This document shows, one piece after another, positions 29,022 through 38,486 of a stretch of DNA of 64,000 nucleotides. Numbering within the stretch: position 1 is the stretch's first letter; every line of letters starts with the position of its first letter. A program made the translations under genes and the position numbers. Under the pieces are notes generated by a model. It searched no databases, was not told the DNA's origin, and worked only from the letters and a program-made list of their open reading frames with translations. This DNA is from Citrobacter freundii (GTDB lineage Bacteria > Pseudomonadota > Gammaproteobacteria > Enterobacterales > Enterobacteriaceae): positions 39,172-103,171 of the forward strand of contig NZ_JAALBX010000014.1 of NCBI RefSeq assembly GCF_011077955.1. Reading direction: 5' to 3'.

Positions 29022-30014
29022 ATGAGCATGAATGAACCAGCAATGGGCCAGGCGCTGTTAGACGTTAAAGATTTGCGAGTGACGTTCAGCACCCCCGACG
29101 GGGATGTGACGGCGGTTAACGATCTTAACTTCAGCCTGAAAGCGGGCGAGACCCTGGGGATTGTCGGCGAGTCCGGCTCCGGGAAATCGCAGACCGCCTT
29201 TGCCCTGATGGGACTGTTAGCGTCTAACGGTCGCATTGAGGGGTCTGCGACGTTTAACGGCAGACAAATCCTCAATTTGCCGGAGCGTGAGCTTAACCGT
29301 CTGCGCGCTGAACAAATCTCAATGATTTTCCAGGATCCGATGACCTCCCTGAACCCCTATATGCGGGTGGGCGAACAGTTAATGGAAGTGCTGATGCTGC
29401 ATAAAGGCGTCAGTAAAGCCCAGGCGTTTGAAGAGTCGGTGCGGATGCTGGACGCGGTAAAAATGCCTGAAGCGCGTAAACGCATGCGGATGTACCCGCA
29501 CGAATTTTCAGGCGGGATGCGCCAGCGCGTAATGATCGCCATGGCGCTGATGTGCCGGCCTAAATTATTGATTGCCGATGAGCCCACCACCGCGCTTGAC
29601 GTGACGGTGCAGGCGCAAATCATGACCTTGCTTAATGAGCTTAAGCGCGAATTTAATACCGCGATTATTATGATTACCCACGATCTCGGCGTGGTGGCGG
29701 GGATTTGCGACAAAGTGCTGGTGATGTATGCCGGGCGGACGATGGAATATGGCCATGCCCGCGATGTGTTCTATCAACCGGCTCATCCGTACTCTATTGG
29801 CTTGATTAACGCCGTGCCGCGTCTTGACGCCGAAGGGGAGTCGCTGATGACGATTCCGGGCAACCCGCCGAACCTGCTGCGTTTGCCGAAAGGATGTCCA
29901 TTCCAGCCACGTTGCCCGTATGCCATGGAGATCTGCAACAACACGCCGCCGCTGGAGATGTTTGCCGAAGGGCGTCTGCGCGCCTGCTTTAAACCGGTGG
30001 AGGAACTGGTATGA
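29022..30014 (+). CDS. oppD: Oligopeptide ABC transporter ATPase OppD
   Basis: The protein is 330 residues, slightly shorter than E. coli (337) because of a different N-terminus. Walker A is GESGSGKSQTA, the signature is FSGGMRQRVMIAMAL, Walker B is LLIADEPTTALD, and the switch His is in ITHDLG. The C-terminal oligopeptide extension carries the Cys-rich CPFQPRCPYAMEIC, which binds an iron-sulfur cluster in related proteins. It overlaps oppF by 4 bases. Confidence 0.97.
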   Translation: MSMNEPAMGQALLDVKDLRVTFSTPDGDVTAVNDLNFSLKAGETLGIVGESGSGKSQTAFALMGLLASNGRIEGSATFNGRQILNLPERELNRLRAEQISMIFQDPMTSLNPYMRVGEQLMEVLMLHKGVSKAQAFEESVRMLDAVKMPEARKRMRMYPHEFSGGMRQRVMIAMALMCRPKLLIADEPTTALDVTVQAQIMTLLNELKREFNTAIIMITHDLGVVAGICDKVLVMYAGRTMEYGHARDVFYQPAHPYSIGLINAVPRLDAEGESLMTIPGNPPNLLRLPKGCPFQPRCPYAMEICNNTPPLEMFAEGRLRACFKPVEELV

Positions 30015-31015
30015 ATGCTGTAACCCAGGAGAGAAAAGTACTGCTGGAAATTGCCGACCTTAAAGTGCATTTCGACATTAAGGACGATAAGCAGTGGTTC
30101 TGGCAGCCGCCGAAAACCTTAAAAGCGGTGGATGGCGTGACTCTGCGTTTATACGAAGGGGAAACGCTTGGTGTCGTGGGCGAATCCGGCTGCGGTAAAT
30201 CCACGTTTGCGCGGGCGATTATTGGTCTGGTGAAAGCGACAAGCGGCAACGTGGCCTGGCTTGGCAAAGATTTAATGGGGCTTAACCCACACGAATGGCG
30301 CGACGTGCGCAGCGATATCCAGATGATTTTCCAGGATCCGCTGGCCTCTCTCAACCCGCGTATGAACATCGGCGATATTATCGCCGAACCGCTGCGCACT
30401 TATCATCCGAAAATGCCGCGTCAGGAAGTGCAGGACCGCGTGAAAGCGATGATGATGAAAGTGGGCTTGCTGCCGAACCTCATTAACCGCTATCCCCACG
30501 AGTTTTCAGGCGGACAGTGCCAGCGTATCGGTATTGCGCGCGCACTGATTCTGGAGCCGAAGCTGATTATCTGCGACGAACCGGTTTCCGCGCTGGATGT
30601 TTCCATTCAGGCGCAGGTGGTGAACCTGTTGCAGAAACTGCAGCGTGAAATGGGGCTGTCGCTCATCTTTATCGCCCATGACCTGGCGGTGGTGAAGCAT
30701 ATCTCCGATCGCGTACTGGTGATGTATCTGGGCCACGCCGTCGAACTTGGTACTTACGACGAGGTGTACCACAACCCGCTGCATCCTTATACCAAAGCGC
30801 TGATGTCGGCCGTGCCTATTCCTGACCCGGATCTGGAGAAGAATAAAAAAATCCAGCTCCTGGAAGGCGAATTGCCATCGCCGATTAATCCGCCGTCGGG
30901 ATGTGTCTTCCGAACCCGCTGTCCTATTGCCGGGCCGGAATGCGCGCAAACGCGTCCGATGCTGGAAGGGAGTTTCCGACATGCGGTGTCATGTCTGAAA
31001 GTCGATCCGCTTTAA
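30011..31015 (+). CDS. oppF: Oligopeptide ABC transporter ATPase OppF
   Basis: The protein is 334 residues. Walker A is GESGCGKSTFA, the signature FSGGQCQRIGIARAL, Walker B LIICDEPVSALD and the switch region FIAHDLAVV. The C-terminus again has a Cys-rich part (GCVFRTRCPIAGPEC). OppD and OppF form the ATPase heterodimer under OppBC. It is the last gene of oppABCDF. Confidence 0.97.
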   Translation: MNAVTQERKVLLEIADLKVHFDIKDDKQWFWQPPKTLKAVDGVTLRLYEGETLGVVGESGCGKSTFARAIIGLVKATSGNVAWLGKDLMGLNPHEWRDVRSDIQMIFQDPLASLNPRMNIGDIIAEPLRTYHPKMPRQEVQDRVKAMMMKVGLLPNLINRYPHEFSGGQCQRIGIARALILEPKLIICDEPVSALDVSIQAQVVNLLQKLQREMGLSLIFIAHDLAVVKHISDRVLVMYLGHAVELGTYDEVYHNPLHPYTKALMSAVPIPDPDLEKNKKIQLLEGELPSPINPPSGCVFRTRCPIAGPECAQTRPMLEGSFRHAVSCLKVDPL

Positions 31016-31034
31016 GCGCCATGTGATGGACAGT

Positions 31035-31121
31035 GATGTTTATGGCATGAGGCCATAAACATCAAAAATTACCGCATATTCTGTGCCACTATTACAAGGT
31101 CAGCATTCGCTGGCCTTGTAA
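31035..31121 (+). other. Two hairpins in the oppF-channel gene spacer
   Basis: GATGTTTATGGC (31035-31046) pairs perfectly with GCCATAAACATC (31052-31063). TTACAAGGTCAGC (31092-31104) pairs with GCTGGCCTTGTAA (31109-31121) with one G-T pair and the loop ATTC. Neither is followed by a T-run. They may shield the opp mRNA 3' end; the second ends 8 bases before the next start codon and could affect its translation. Confidence 0.5.
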
Positions 31122-31129
31122 TAAAGAGT

Positions 31130-31978
31130 ATGTTTGATATGAAAAAGTTGAGAGCCCGTCTTTATTACCTTCTGTTTGACCAGCGTACCCGTAGCGGACG
31201 ATATTTTGAGGTGCTTTGCGGCTTTTTCGCCCTGTTGAGCGTGCTGGCAGTCTTTATTGAATCGGACATGGGGCAGGGTAGCGCTTTATTAGCAAACGCT
31301 GAGAAGCTGTCGCTTTTCGTCTGGATTGAAATCGCCTTTACGGCGCTATTTACCTTAGAATATTTTTTGCGCCTGTTGGTCTGGCCTAATCCTGCGCGTT
31401 ATGTTTTTAGCTTCTGGGGCTTTATTGATTTAGCGACCATTCTTCCTCTTTACGTCCTTATTCTGTGGCCAGAAATAGCCACCAATTACGTTTATTTCTG
31501 GCGAGTGATGCGGGTACTGAGGGTGCTGCGCATTCTTAAAATTTTAAGGATTATGCCGTCAGTCACCACCTTTTGGGTCGCTATCGTCAACGCCCGCCAT
31601 CAGTTAGTGCTGTTTTATTCTTTTATCGGCATAGTGATGATTACTGCCGGCGCGTTGATGTACGGCATTGAAGGACCGGAACACGGCTTCGGAACGCTTG
31701 GCGAGTCTGTCTATTGGGCGATTGTGACCGTCACCACCGTCGGTTATGGCGATATGACGCCGCATACGCCCGCGGGCCGGACATTATCGTCGTTGCTGAT
31801 ATTAATTGGTTATTCGGTTATCGCCATTCCTACCGGCATTTTGACTTCGCAAATGACCAATGAATTACGGACGCGACGACGAGCGCGGGTCTGCACAAAA
31901 TGTAAAACGCGCGGGCATGACGTACTGGCGAAATTTTGCTGGAATTGCGGAGCGGAATTACCGGTGAAACTGAAATAG
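31130..31978 (+). CDS. Voltage-gated-type 6-TM potassium channel with C-terminal zinc ribbon
   Basis: The protein is 282 residues. Six membrane segments are visible. S4 is rich in Arg every third or fourth residue (VMRVLRVLRILKILRIM, about 125-141). The pore loop has the potassium selectivity filter TVTTVGYGD. After S6 there is no RCK domain; the tail carries two CxxC pairs, CTKC and CWNC, that look like a small zinc ribbon. This is not E. coli Kch, which is about 417 residues with an RCK domain and lies beside yciI. The start at 31130 is followed by a second ATG (MKKLRARL) four codons on. Confidence 0.85.
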   Translation: MFDMKKLRARLYYLLFDQRTRSGRYFEVLCGFFALLSVLAVFIESDMGQGSALLANAEKLSLFVWIEIAFTALFTLEYFLRLLVWPNPARYVFSFWGFIDLATILPLYVLILWPEIATNYVYFWRVMRVLRVLRILKILRIMPSVTTFWVAIVNARHQLVLFYSFIGIVMITAGALMYGIEGPEHGFGTLGESVYWAIVTVTTVGYGDMTPHTPAGRTLSSLLILIGYSVIAIPTGILTSQMTNELRTRRRARVCTKCKTRGHDVLAKFCWNCGAELPVKLK

Positions 31979-31999
31979 CGCGGCAGGGGCCGCGCCAAA

Positions 32000-32329
32000 T
32001 TATTCACGCCATAAAATATGGCAAAACTTATGATCTTTTTCGCGACACAGCAGGACACGGGCAAACACATCGGTAATTTCAGCGTCTTCACTTTCGGCCA
32101 GACCAATTACCACTTCTGAGAAAAAGTCGGGATTTAAATCGAAATCCACATGCTGAAGCCACTCTTCAGACGGGTCAAACAGCTCAGCGCCGCCACGCTC
32201 TTCAAACTGCAAATTAAACAGAATAATGTCTGCCGGATCGAGATTATCCGCCGCCAGTTCCAGAAAAATATCGTAAGCCTGATCCAGCGTTTCGTCTTCC
32301 GTCAGGCGATTATTCAGATCCATTTCCAT
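32000..32329 (-). CDS. yciU: YciU, acidic double-stranded-DNA-mimic family protein
   Basis: The protein is 109 residues when begun at the ATG 32327-32329, which has AAGG eight bases upstream and matches the E. coli length. A GTG two codons earlier is possible. It is very acidic ([27 protein letters not shown]), like the HI1450 family thought to mimic DNA. It ends [15 protein letters not shown]. The role is unknown. It is followed on the opposite strand by the channel gene and lies downstream of clsA. Confidence 0.93.
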   Translation of the reverse strand: MEMDLNNRLTEDETLDQAYDIFLELAADNLDPADIILFNLQFEERGGAELFDPSEEWLQHVDFDLNPDFFSEVVIGLAESEDAEITDVFARVLLCREKDHKFCHILWRE

Positions 32330-32363
32330 CGTCACTACCTTGATTGTTTCATTGAGGCCCGTT

Positions 32364-33824
32364 TTACAGCAATGGACTAAAGAAGTAAAACAATCGCTCT
32401 GTGATCCGCTGCCATAGCGGACGTTTTACCCACAATTGCCCATCCAGCAGGCGGGAGCGTGAAATGTAATCATCCTGAACGGCGGCCAGATCGGCGGCGA
32501 ACCCGGCATCGTCAATCACAAGCGTGATTTCAAAATTAAGCCACAGGCTTCGCATATCGAGGTTAACCGTGCCGACGAGACTAAGCTGACCATCAACCAG
32601 GACGCTTTTCGTATGCAACAAACCGCCTTCAAATTGATAAATCTTCACGCCCGCGGCCAGAAGCTCGGTAAAGAACGCACGACTGGCCCAGCCCACCAGC
32701 ATGGAGTCGTTTTTACGCGGCAGAATAATGCTTACGTCAACGCCGCGCTGTGCTGCGGTACAAATTGCATGCAGCAAATCATCGGATGGCACAAAATAAG
32801 GCGTTGTCATAATCAGGTATTCGCGAGCGGCGTAAACCGACGTCAACAGCGCTTGATGAATTAAGTCTTCCGGGAAACCTGGGCCGGAGGCGATGGTCTG
32901 AATAGTATGTCCGCTGGCCTGTTCAAAGGGCATGATATTGACATCCGGCGGGGGAGGAAGCAGCCGCTTGCCGGTTTCGATTTCCCAGTCGCAGGAGTAC
33001 ACAATACCCATCGCTGTTGCCACCGGGCCTTCCATACGGGCCATCAAATCTACCCACTGGCCCACGCCTGCATCTTGTTTAAAAAAGCGCGGATCGACCA
33101 GATTCATACTGCCGGTATAAGCGATGTAGTTATCGATCATCACCATTTTGCGATGCTGGCGTAAATCCATACGGCGCAGAAACACACGGAACAGATTAAC
33201 TTTAAGGGCTTCCACCACTTCGACGCCCGCATTACGCATCATCCCCGCCCAGGGGCTGCGGAAAAAGGTCACGCTGCCGGCGGAATCAAGCATCAGGCGG
33301 CAGTGAACGCCGCGGCGCGCGGCGCCCATCAATGACTCCGCGACCTGATCGGCCATGCCCCCTGGCTGCCAGATATAAAACACCATCTCGATATTATGAC
33401 GAGCAAGCTGAATGTCGCGGATTAACGCCTGCATTACGTCGTCGGAGTCGGTCAGCAGTTGAAGCTGATTGCCCTTTACGCCGCCAATCCCCTGACGCCG
33501 TTCGCAGAGCTGGAACAGCGATCCTGCCACTTCACTGTTATCTTCCGCGAAAATATGTTTACAGGCTTTCAGTTCATGTAGCCATTTCGCCGTTGAAGGC
33601 CACATGGCGCGGGCGCGTTCGGCCCGACGCTTGCCAAGATGCAATTCGCCGAAAGAGAGATAGGCGATAATGCCCACCAGCGGCAGAATATAGATGATTA
33701 AAAGCCAGGCCATAGCAGAGGGTACTGCGCGTCGTTTCATCAAAATACGCAGCGTCACACCGGCGATAAGCAGCCAATAGCCTAAAAACACCAGCCAACT
33801 CATCACGGTGTAGAATGTCGTCAT
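32364..33824 (-). CDS. clsA: Cardiolipin synthase A
   Basis: The protein is 486 residues, as in E. coli. Two N-terminal membrane helices are followed by two phospholipase D domains. The two HKD motifs are [15 protein letters not shown] and [15 protein letters not shown]. It joins two phosphatidylglycerol molecules to make cardiolipin and glycerol at the inner membrane. yciU follows 34 bases downstream on the same strand and could be co-transcribed. Confidence 0.97.
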   Translation of the reverse strand: MTTFYTVMSWLVFLGYWLLIAGVTLRILMKRRAVPSAMAWLLIIYILPLVGIIAYLSFGELHLGKRRAERARAMWPSTAKWLHELKACKHIFAEDNSEVAGSLFQLCERRQGIGGVKGNQLQLLTDSDDVMQALIRDIQLARHNIEMVFYIWQPGGMADQVAESLMGAARRGVHCRLMLDSAGSVTFFRSPWAGMMRNAGVEVVEALKVNLFRVFLRRMDLRQHRKMVMIDNYIAYTGSMNLVDPRFFKQDAGVGQWVDLMARMEGPVATAMGIVYSCDWEIETGKRLLPPPPDVNIMPFEQASGHTIQTIASGPGFPEDLIHQALLTSVYAAREYLIMTTPYFVPSDDLLHAICTAAQRGVDVSIILPRKNDSMLVGWASRAFFTELLAAGVKIYQFEGGLLHTKSVLVDGQLSLVGTVNLDMRSLWLNFEITLVIDDAGFAADLAAVQDDYISRSRLLDGQLWVKRPLWQRITERLFYFFSPLL

Positions 33825-33966
33825 TGCTAAAAATCCTTTTGAATCGCCGTCTTATGAGTGTACGCACAACGCTCATTCCATCAAACAAAAATGCGTCATA
33901 AAACCACTAGGAAGCATAATTGATAGGATTATAATGACGCGTCTGTTCTCATTAAGAGTAGCAAGT

Positions 33967-34140
33967 ATGAGGCGTAGTAGAAATGAAGTAGGGCGCTGGC
34001 GGATGTTGCGTCAGACGCAACGGCGCAAGGCGCGCTGGCTGGAAGCGCAATCGCGCCGCAATATGCGGATCCACGCTATCAGGAAGTGCATCGTTAATCA
34101 TCAACGCGGCACGTTACTGTTCGCAATTTATGGATTTTAA
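33967..34140 (+). CDS. yciY: Small basic protein YciY
   Basis: The protein is 57 residues, exactly the E. coli length, from the ATG at 33967 (MRRSRNEVGRWRM) to GTLLFAIYGF. It is very Arg-rich with aromatic residues. An upstream in-frame ATG at 33934 would add 11 unconserved residues. The function is unknown. It is the last backbone gene before the variable region. Confidence 0.88.
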   Translation: MRRSRNEVGRWRMLRQTQRRKARWLEAQSRRNMRIHAIRKCIVNHQRGTLLFAIYGF

Positions 34141-34505
34141 GCGCTAAAAGGGCACCGCTCGCGGTGCCCAACGACGTAGCCGTCTGTTTCCCGCCGGGTT
34201 TTTCTCAAAACACTTATCTGTCATGCCATTTGGCGAATGACGAACAATCCCCTGAATAAACAAACCTTCTCACACAGTCGCGCGGAACACTGCTACCAGG
34301 CGTGCTTCACCGGGAGACGCCCGGAACCCTATAAGTGTTTACCTGATGATGGCTTATTTATCTTTATTTTAACTGCGATGGTCGGTCTATCTGATTAATG
34401 ATGACGAACGTTTTTGCTGCAAAGACAGAACGTAGCTTCATCACTCTTAAAAAGGGTTGAGGATCTTATGCTTTTGCGTGCCACCCTGGTAGTGAGTGAA
34501 ATTAA
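34141..34505. other. Non-coding stretch after yciY
   Basis: A tight hairpin, GGGCACCGC (34150-34158) with GCGGTGCCC (34161-34169), lies 10 bases after yciY but lacks a T-run. No gene is visible in the rest. Confidence 0.45.
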
Positions 34506-34778
34506 CTAAGGCAGCATACCCAGTCTTCTGAATAGTGAAAAATTATCATCAACGATGCTAATCCCTAAAGCCACAAAAAATGCGCCAGCAAACGCCATAC
34601 TGATAATTGTGGTATAGAAATTCCAGGGGTGTTTAGTACGGTACAGGTAATATTGTTTGAAAATACCGTTATACCAACCTTTGAATACGCCCGTTTTTAC
34701 CGCTTTCGCGGTTTGATAGATAAGCGTCATTCCGCCAACCAAAGAAAGTACTGCATCAAAAGTATCTTTTATGCCCAT
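34506..34778 (-). CDS. Small membrane protein of unknown function
   Basis: The protein is 90 residues. It has a short hydrophobic N-terminal part (AVLSLVGGMTLIYQTA), a basic and aromatic middle (KGWYNGIFKQYYLYRTKHPW) and a strong membrane helix (IISMAFAGAFFVALGIS). AAGGA lies about 11 bases upstream of the ATG. I recognise no family. It is a lone minus-strand gene between yciY and umuDC. Confidence 0.6.
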   Translation of the reverse strand: MGIKDTFDAVLSLVGGMTLIYQTAKAVKTGVFKGWYNGIFKQYYLYRTKHPWNFYTTIISMAFAGAFFVALGISIVDDNFSLFRRLGMLP

Positions 34779-35218
34779 CTCGGCAACATCCTTACATTAC
34801 GTGATCCCAGAGATCGGATTTCACTCCTTTTAATGAAAGATAAACCATGTGGGTTGTAATTGACCATATATGCGTAAAACAAGGGAGTAACCTCATGAAA
34901 TGAAGACGCTACATGAGCGGTGCGCTAATTTTTATTCACTCCGTAGCATGAAGATAATGACGCCAGTGATTTTTCCAGGAAAACGCCCGAAACGCGCTGG
35001 CTTTCTGACAGGGCGATAGAGGCCGACAGGGTAAGTGTTATTCAGATTCAGGAAAGGGTCATTGCAGCGCAGCAGGATGAAATGGCAGCACTTAAATAAA
35101 ATCTCGAGCAGCCGAAGAAAAGAGGACAAGAATTTATTACTAAATAATTCAGGCGGTTACGCCTGCTATAAAAATTGATAGTCAAACCCGATATTGATCG
35201 GCTGAATGATTAAAACTA
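34779..35218. other. Region upstream of umuDC with a coding relic
   Basis: No intact gene is seen. A short plus-strand frame at 35013-35099 reads AIEADRVSVIQIQERVIAAQ and ends EMAALK-stop. It looks like the heptad-like end of a lost gene. Otherwise the region is AT-rich. Confidence 0.4.
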
Positions 35219-35234
35219 CTGTATATAAAAACAG
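35219..35234 (+). promoter_or_regulatory. LexA box (SOS operator) of umuDC
   Basis: CTGTATATAAAAACAG is a perfect CTG-N10-CAG operator and the same as the E. coli umuDC box as I remember it. It lies 24 bases before the umuD ATG, so LexA covers the promoter until RecA-driven cleavage. Confidence 0.95.
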
Positions 35235-35258
35235 TATAACTATCAGGAGTCGATTTTT

Positions 35259-35678
35259 ATGGAATTTTACACGCCAGCAGAACTGCGCGGCATTGTCGCG
35301 CTACCGTTATACGGTGACCTTGTCCAGTGCGGGTTTCCGTCTCCCGCCGCCGACTATGTCGAACAACGCATCGATCTGAACGAGCTGATGATCCAGCATC
35401 CCAGCGCGACCTATTTTGTGAAAGCGGCAGGCGACTCAATGATTGAGGCGGGCATCAGTGACGGCGATCTGCTGGTGGTGGACAGCTCCAGAACGGCGGA
35501 ACACGGGGATATTGTGATTGCCGCGGTTGATGGCGAGTTTACCGTTAAGCGTCTGCAACTGCGCCCGACGGTACAGCTTAATCCCATGAACAGCGCCTAC
35601 TCACCCATTTTTGTGGGCAGCGAGGATACCCTGGATGTTTTCGGGGTCGTGACGTACATCGTTAAATCGACCAACTGA
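35259..35678 (+). CDS. umuD: Translesion polymerase V subunit UmuD
   Basis: The protein is 139 residues. It is a LexA-like peptidase that cleaves itself after RecA activation to give UmuD', which joins UmuC. The cleavage pair Cys24-Gly25 (VQCGFPSP), nucleophile Ser60 (AGDSM) and Lys97 (FTVKRL) are at the same positions as in E. coli. CAGGAG precedes the ATG. umuC starts one base after its stop. Confidence 0.97.
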   Translation: MEFYTPAELRGIVALPLYGDLVQCGFPSPAADYVEQRIDLNELMIQHPSATYFVKAAGDSMIEAGISDGDLLVVDSSRTAEHGDIVIAAVDGEFTVKRLQLRPTVQLNPMNSAYSPIFVGSEDTLDVFGVVTYIVKSTN

Positions 35679-35679
35679 C

Positions 35680-36948
35680 ATGTTCGCCCTGGTTGATGTG
35701 AACTCGTTTTATGCATCCTGCGAAACGGTGTTCAGACCTGATTTAAAGGGGCGGCCCGTCGTTATTCTTTCGAATAACGACGGGTGCGTTATTGCCCGTA
35801 GTGCCGAGGCCAAACAAATTGGCATCACGATGGCCGAACCGTTCTTTAAACAGCGCGATTTATTCCGGCGTTACAACGTGGCCACGTTCTCCAGCAACTA
35901 CGAGCTTTACGCGGATATGTCGAACCGGGTGATGACAACACTGGAGCTTATGAGCCCGCGTGTGGAAATTTATTCTATTGATGAGGCGTTTTGCGATCTT
36001 ACCGGTGTGCGCAACTGCCGGAACCTGGAAGACTTCGGTAAGGAGATTCGCGCTACGGTTTTGCGAAACACTCACCTGACCGTCGGGGTCGGTATCGCGC
36101 AAACCAAGACACTGGCGAAACTTGCAAACCATGCCGCTAAAAAGTGGCAGCGGCAGACCGGCGGTGTGGTGGATTTGTCGAATGTCGATCGCCAGCGCCG
36201 GCTGATGTCCATCGTACCCGTGGAAGACGTCTGGGGAGTGGGGCGGCGCATCAGCAAGAAGCTGAATGCCATGGGGATCACCAATGCCTGCCAGCTGGCT
36301 GACACTTCTACGTGGGTTATTCGCAAACATTTTAACGTCGTGCTCGAGCGAACCGTGCGGGAACTGCGCGGCGAACCCTGCCTTGAACTTGAGGAGTTCG
36401 CGCCAGCCAAGCAGGAAATCGTCTGTTCGCGTTCGTTCGGCGAGCGGGTAACGGAGTATGAACTGATGCACCAGGCAATCTGCAACCATGCAGCGCGCGC
36501 GGCGGAGAAGTTGCGTGGTGAACACCAGTTCTGCCGTTATATTTCCGCTTTTGTAAAAACATCGCCTTTCGCCATCAACGAACCGTACTACGGCAACAGT
36601 GTATCCGTAAAACTCCTCACGCCCACGCAGGACACCCGGGACATTATTAATGCCGCGGTACGCTGTCTGGATAATATCTGGCGGGATGGCCACCGGTACC
36701 AGAAAGCCGGAGTGATGCTGGGGGATTTCTTCAGTCAGGGAGTAGCGCAGTTGAACCTGTTTGACGACGCGACGCCTCGGCGTAATAGCGAAAAACTGAT
36801 GGACGTTCTGGATCATCTCAACGCCAGGGGCGGTAAGGGCTCGCTGTTTTTTGCAGGGCAGGGTATCCAGCAGCAGTGGCAGATGAAACGGAATATGCTT
36901 TCACCCCGATACACTACGCGTATGTCGGATTTGCTCAGGGTAAAATAA
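35680..36948 (+). CDS. umuC: DNA polymerase V catalytic subunit UmuC
   Basis: The protein is 422 residues, as in E. coli. It is a Y-family polymerase that copies damaged DNA as UmuD'2C with RecA. The catalytic acidic residues lie in MFALVDVNSFYASCE (Asp6) and IYSIDEAF. NNDGCVIARS is the finger motif. Helix-hairpin-helix and little-finger regions follow. Near the C-terminus QLNLFD is the beta-clamp-binding motif. It ends MSDLLRVK. The variable region starts just after this gene. Confidence 0.97.
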   Translation: MFALVDVNSFYASCETVFRPDLKGRPVVILSNNDGCVIARSAEAKQIGITMAEPFFKQRDLFRRYNVATFSSNYELYADMSNRVMTTLELMSPRVEIYSIDEAFCDLTGVRNCRNLEDFGKEIRATVLRNTHLTVGVGIAQTKTLAKLANHAAKKWQRQTGGVVDLSNVDRQRRLMSIVPVEDVWGVGRRISKKLNAMGITNACQLADTSTWVIRKHFNVVLERTVRELRGEPCLELEEFAPAKQEIVCSRSFGERVTEYELMHQAICNHAARAAEKLRGEHQFCRYISAFVKTSPFAINEPYYGNSVSVKLLTPTQDTRDIINAAVRCLDNIWRDGHRYQKAGVMLGDFFSQGVAQLNLFDDATPRRNSEKLMDVLDHLNARGGKGSLFFAGQGIQQQWQMKRNMLSPRYTTRMSDLLRVK

Positions 36949-37208
36949 TGAGCAGCAATATAAGTGAGCAATCATAACCTGAGGAATGTCCGCTATGAGC
37001 GATGAGCGGAAGTTCGCCCTCAGCCACACCGCAGAGGAGCTATAAAAGGGAAGCGGGAGACTTCCCCCTCAGGTATGGGGTCATACTGCGCGTGGCTCAG
37101 TGATTGGAAAAACAAAAAGTTAATCCAGTAGACCTCTAAGTTAGCGAAGACAAAAACAGTAACATGGTTTATAAATCACTCACTATCGTTATCATTGAAA
37201 GGAATGCA

Positions 37209-38189
37209 ATGAAAATTCTTGAGAAGAAAACCAAACATCATTATGTATGGGCTCATTATCTCCAGGATTGGACAGTTGATGGAACCAACATTTACTACAT
37301 CACAAAGAAATCTAACATTGCATCTGACAGTGTCAGAGGTCTGGGACTTGAAAAAGATTTCTACAAAATGGGTATATTGAAGGAAAGTGACAAAGAACTC
37401 ATAGCTCTCTTCACAAACAAATGCAATGAGACATTAAAAGAACTTCATTGGAATTTTGTGAATATGATATTCGAAGCGCAGAAAATGGTCTCCTTATTAT
37501 CACCTGCTCTTAATGCAAAGCTTGGAATAAACTTACAAGATATTATACAGAGCAATGCTTTCGAAAATTATTTGTCCGAGCAAGAATCGAGCGCCATAAA
37601 GATTTTGAGTGAATTAAAAAAAGGAAACTTGCTTCCCTTGGATGATAAAGGCACTTACTATGGGTTTTGTTATTTCTTAGGGCATCAATTTTCCAGGACA
37701 CAGAAAATGAAGCAATTATTAATTCTGTCACTAGATAAGATTCCTGGCCAAACACACATCCGGGATCGTTTAAGGGATTTTTACAATAGAAACTGGTGGT
37801 TTATGTGTTCATTTATGGCAACAAACCTTTCTTATGACATGTGCTTGAACAGCAGCAGAAAAGTCATTCTACTTGAGAACAAATCCAGTATTGACTTCAT
37901 TACATCTGATCAACCAGTAATAAATCTCAATCCAGAAGGAAGTGAAGGTGAATTTGTTGATTATTATTACCCATTATCCCCCAGTAAGGCTCTATTAATA
38001 AATACCAGTGGGGTGAAATATTTTTCGAGCAATCACCTAAGTTACGATGAAGTACACATGCTCAATACTAAAGTAGCCCGGTCATCTTGCAAAACTATAT
38101 TTTCAAGAAGCAAAGAAACCGTTAAGTTATATAAGAAGGACTTCAATCAACGAAATTATTTAGCTTTTACTTTACAAACTACAGGCTGA
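37209..38189 (+). CDS. DUF4238 domain protein
   Basis: The protein is 326 residues from the ATG at 37209, which follows AAAGGAA; an earlier in-frame start at 37164 is less likely. The N-terminus KTKHHYVWAHYLQDWTVDG matches the family hallmark (HHYVPxxYLxxF). Later parts include DFITSDQPV, YYPLSPSKALLI and EVHMLNTKVARSS, also familiar from DUF4238. The gene is AT-rich and unlike its neighbours. The family is often found in accessory regions, some next to defence genes, but no activity is established that I know of. Confidence 0.75.
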   Translation: MKILEKKTKHHYVWAHYLQDWTVDGTNIYYITKKSNIASDSVRGLGLEKDFYKMGILKESDKELIALFTNKCNETLKELHWNFVNMIFEAQKMVSLLSPALNAKLGINLQDIIQSNAFENYLSEQESSAIKILSELKKGNLLPLDDKGTYYGFCYFLGHQFSRTQKMKQLLILSLDKIPGQTHIRDRLRDFYNRNWWFMCSFMATNLSYDMCLNSSRKVILLENKSSIDFITSDQPVINLNPEGSEGEFVDYYYPLSPSKALLINTSGVKYFSSNHLSYDEVHMLNTKVARSSCKTIFSRSKETVKLYKKDFNQRNYLAFTLQTTG

Positions 38190-38486
38190 AGCAACTTTAA
38201 CAGAAACAATACTCGCTGGTGGTGATGGAGGGTGGCAGCTTTGACAACTCACTCCCTTCATCACCTGACTGACCTGTTCACGGTAGGGTAACATATTGTG
38301 ATGCAGCAATACCCACTTCTTGCGCTTATATGGAAGTTAGATACTACCTATTCATAAATTGTGACCAGTCTACCGATATCTGACTCGCCAATCTGGTAGG
38401 TAACTGTTATAAAAAGGGTTCAGAGGATGGTTACGTAAATTCCGCTTTGTAAGAAACATTATGTATAGTATCTTTTGGAGCAAGAA
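38190..38486. other. Non-coding gap before the RelA/SpoT-type relic
   Basis: No gene is visible. The upstream region of the next gene ends with GGAG before ATG 38487. Confidence 0.4.
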
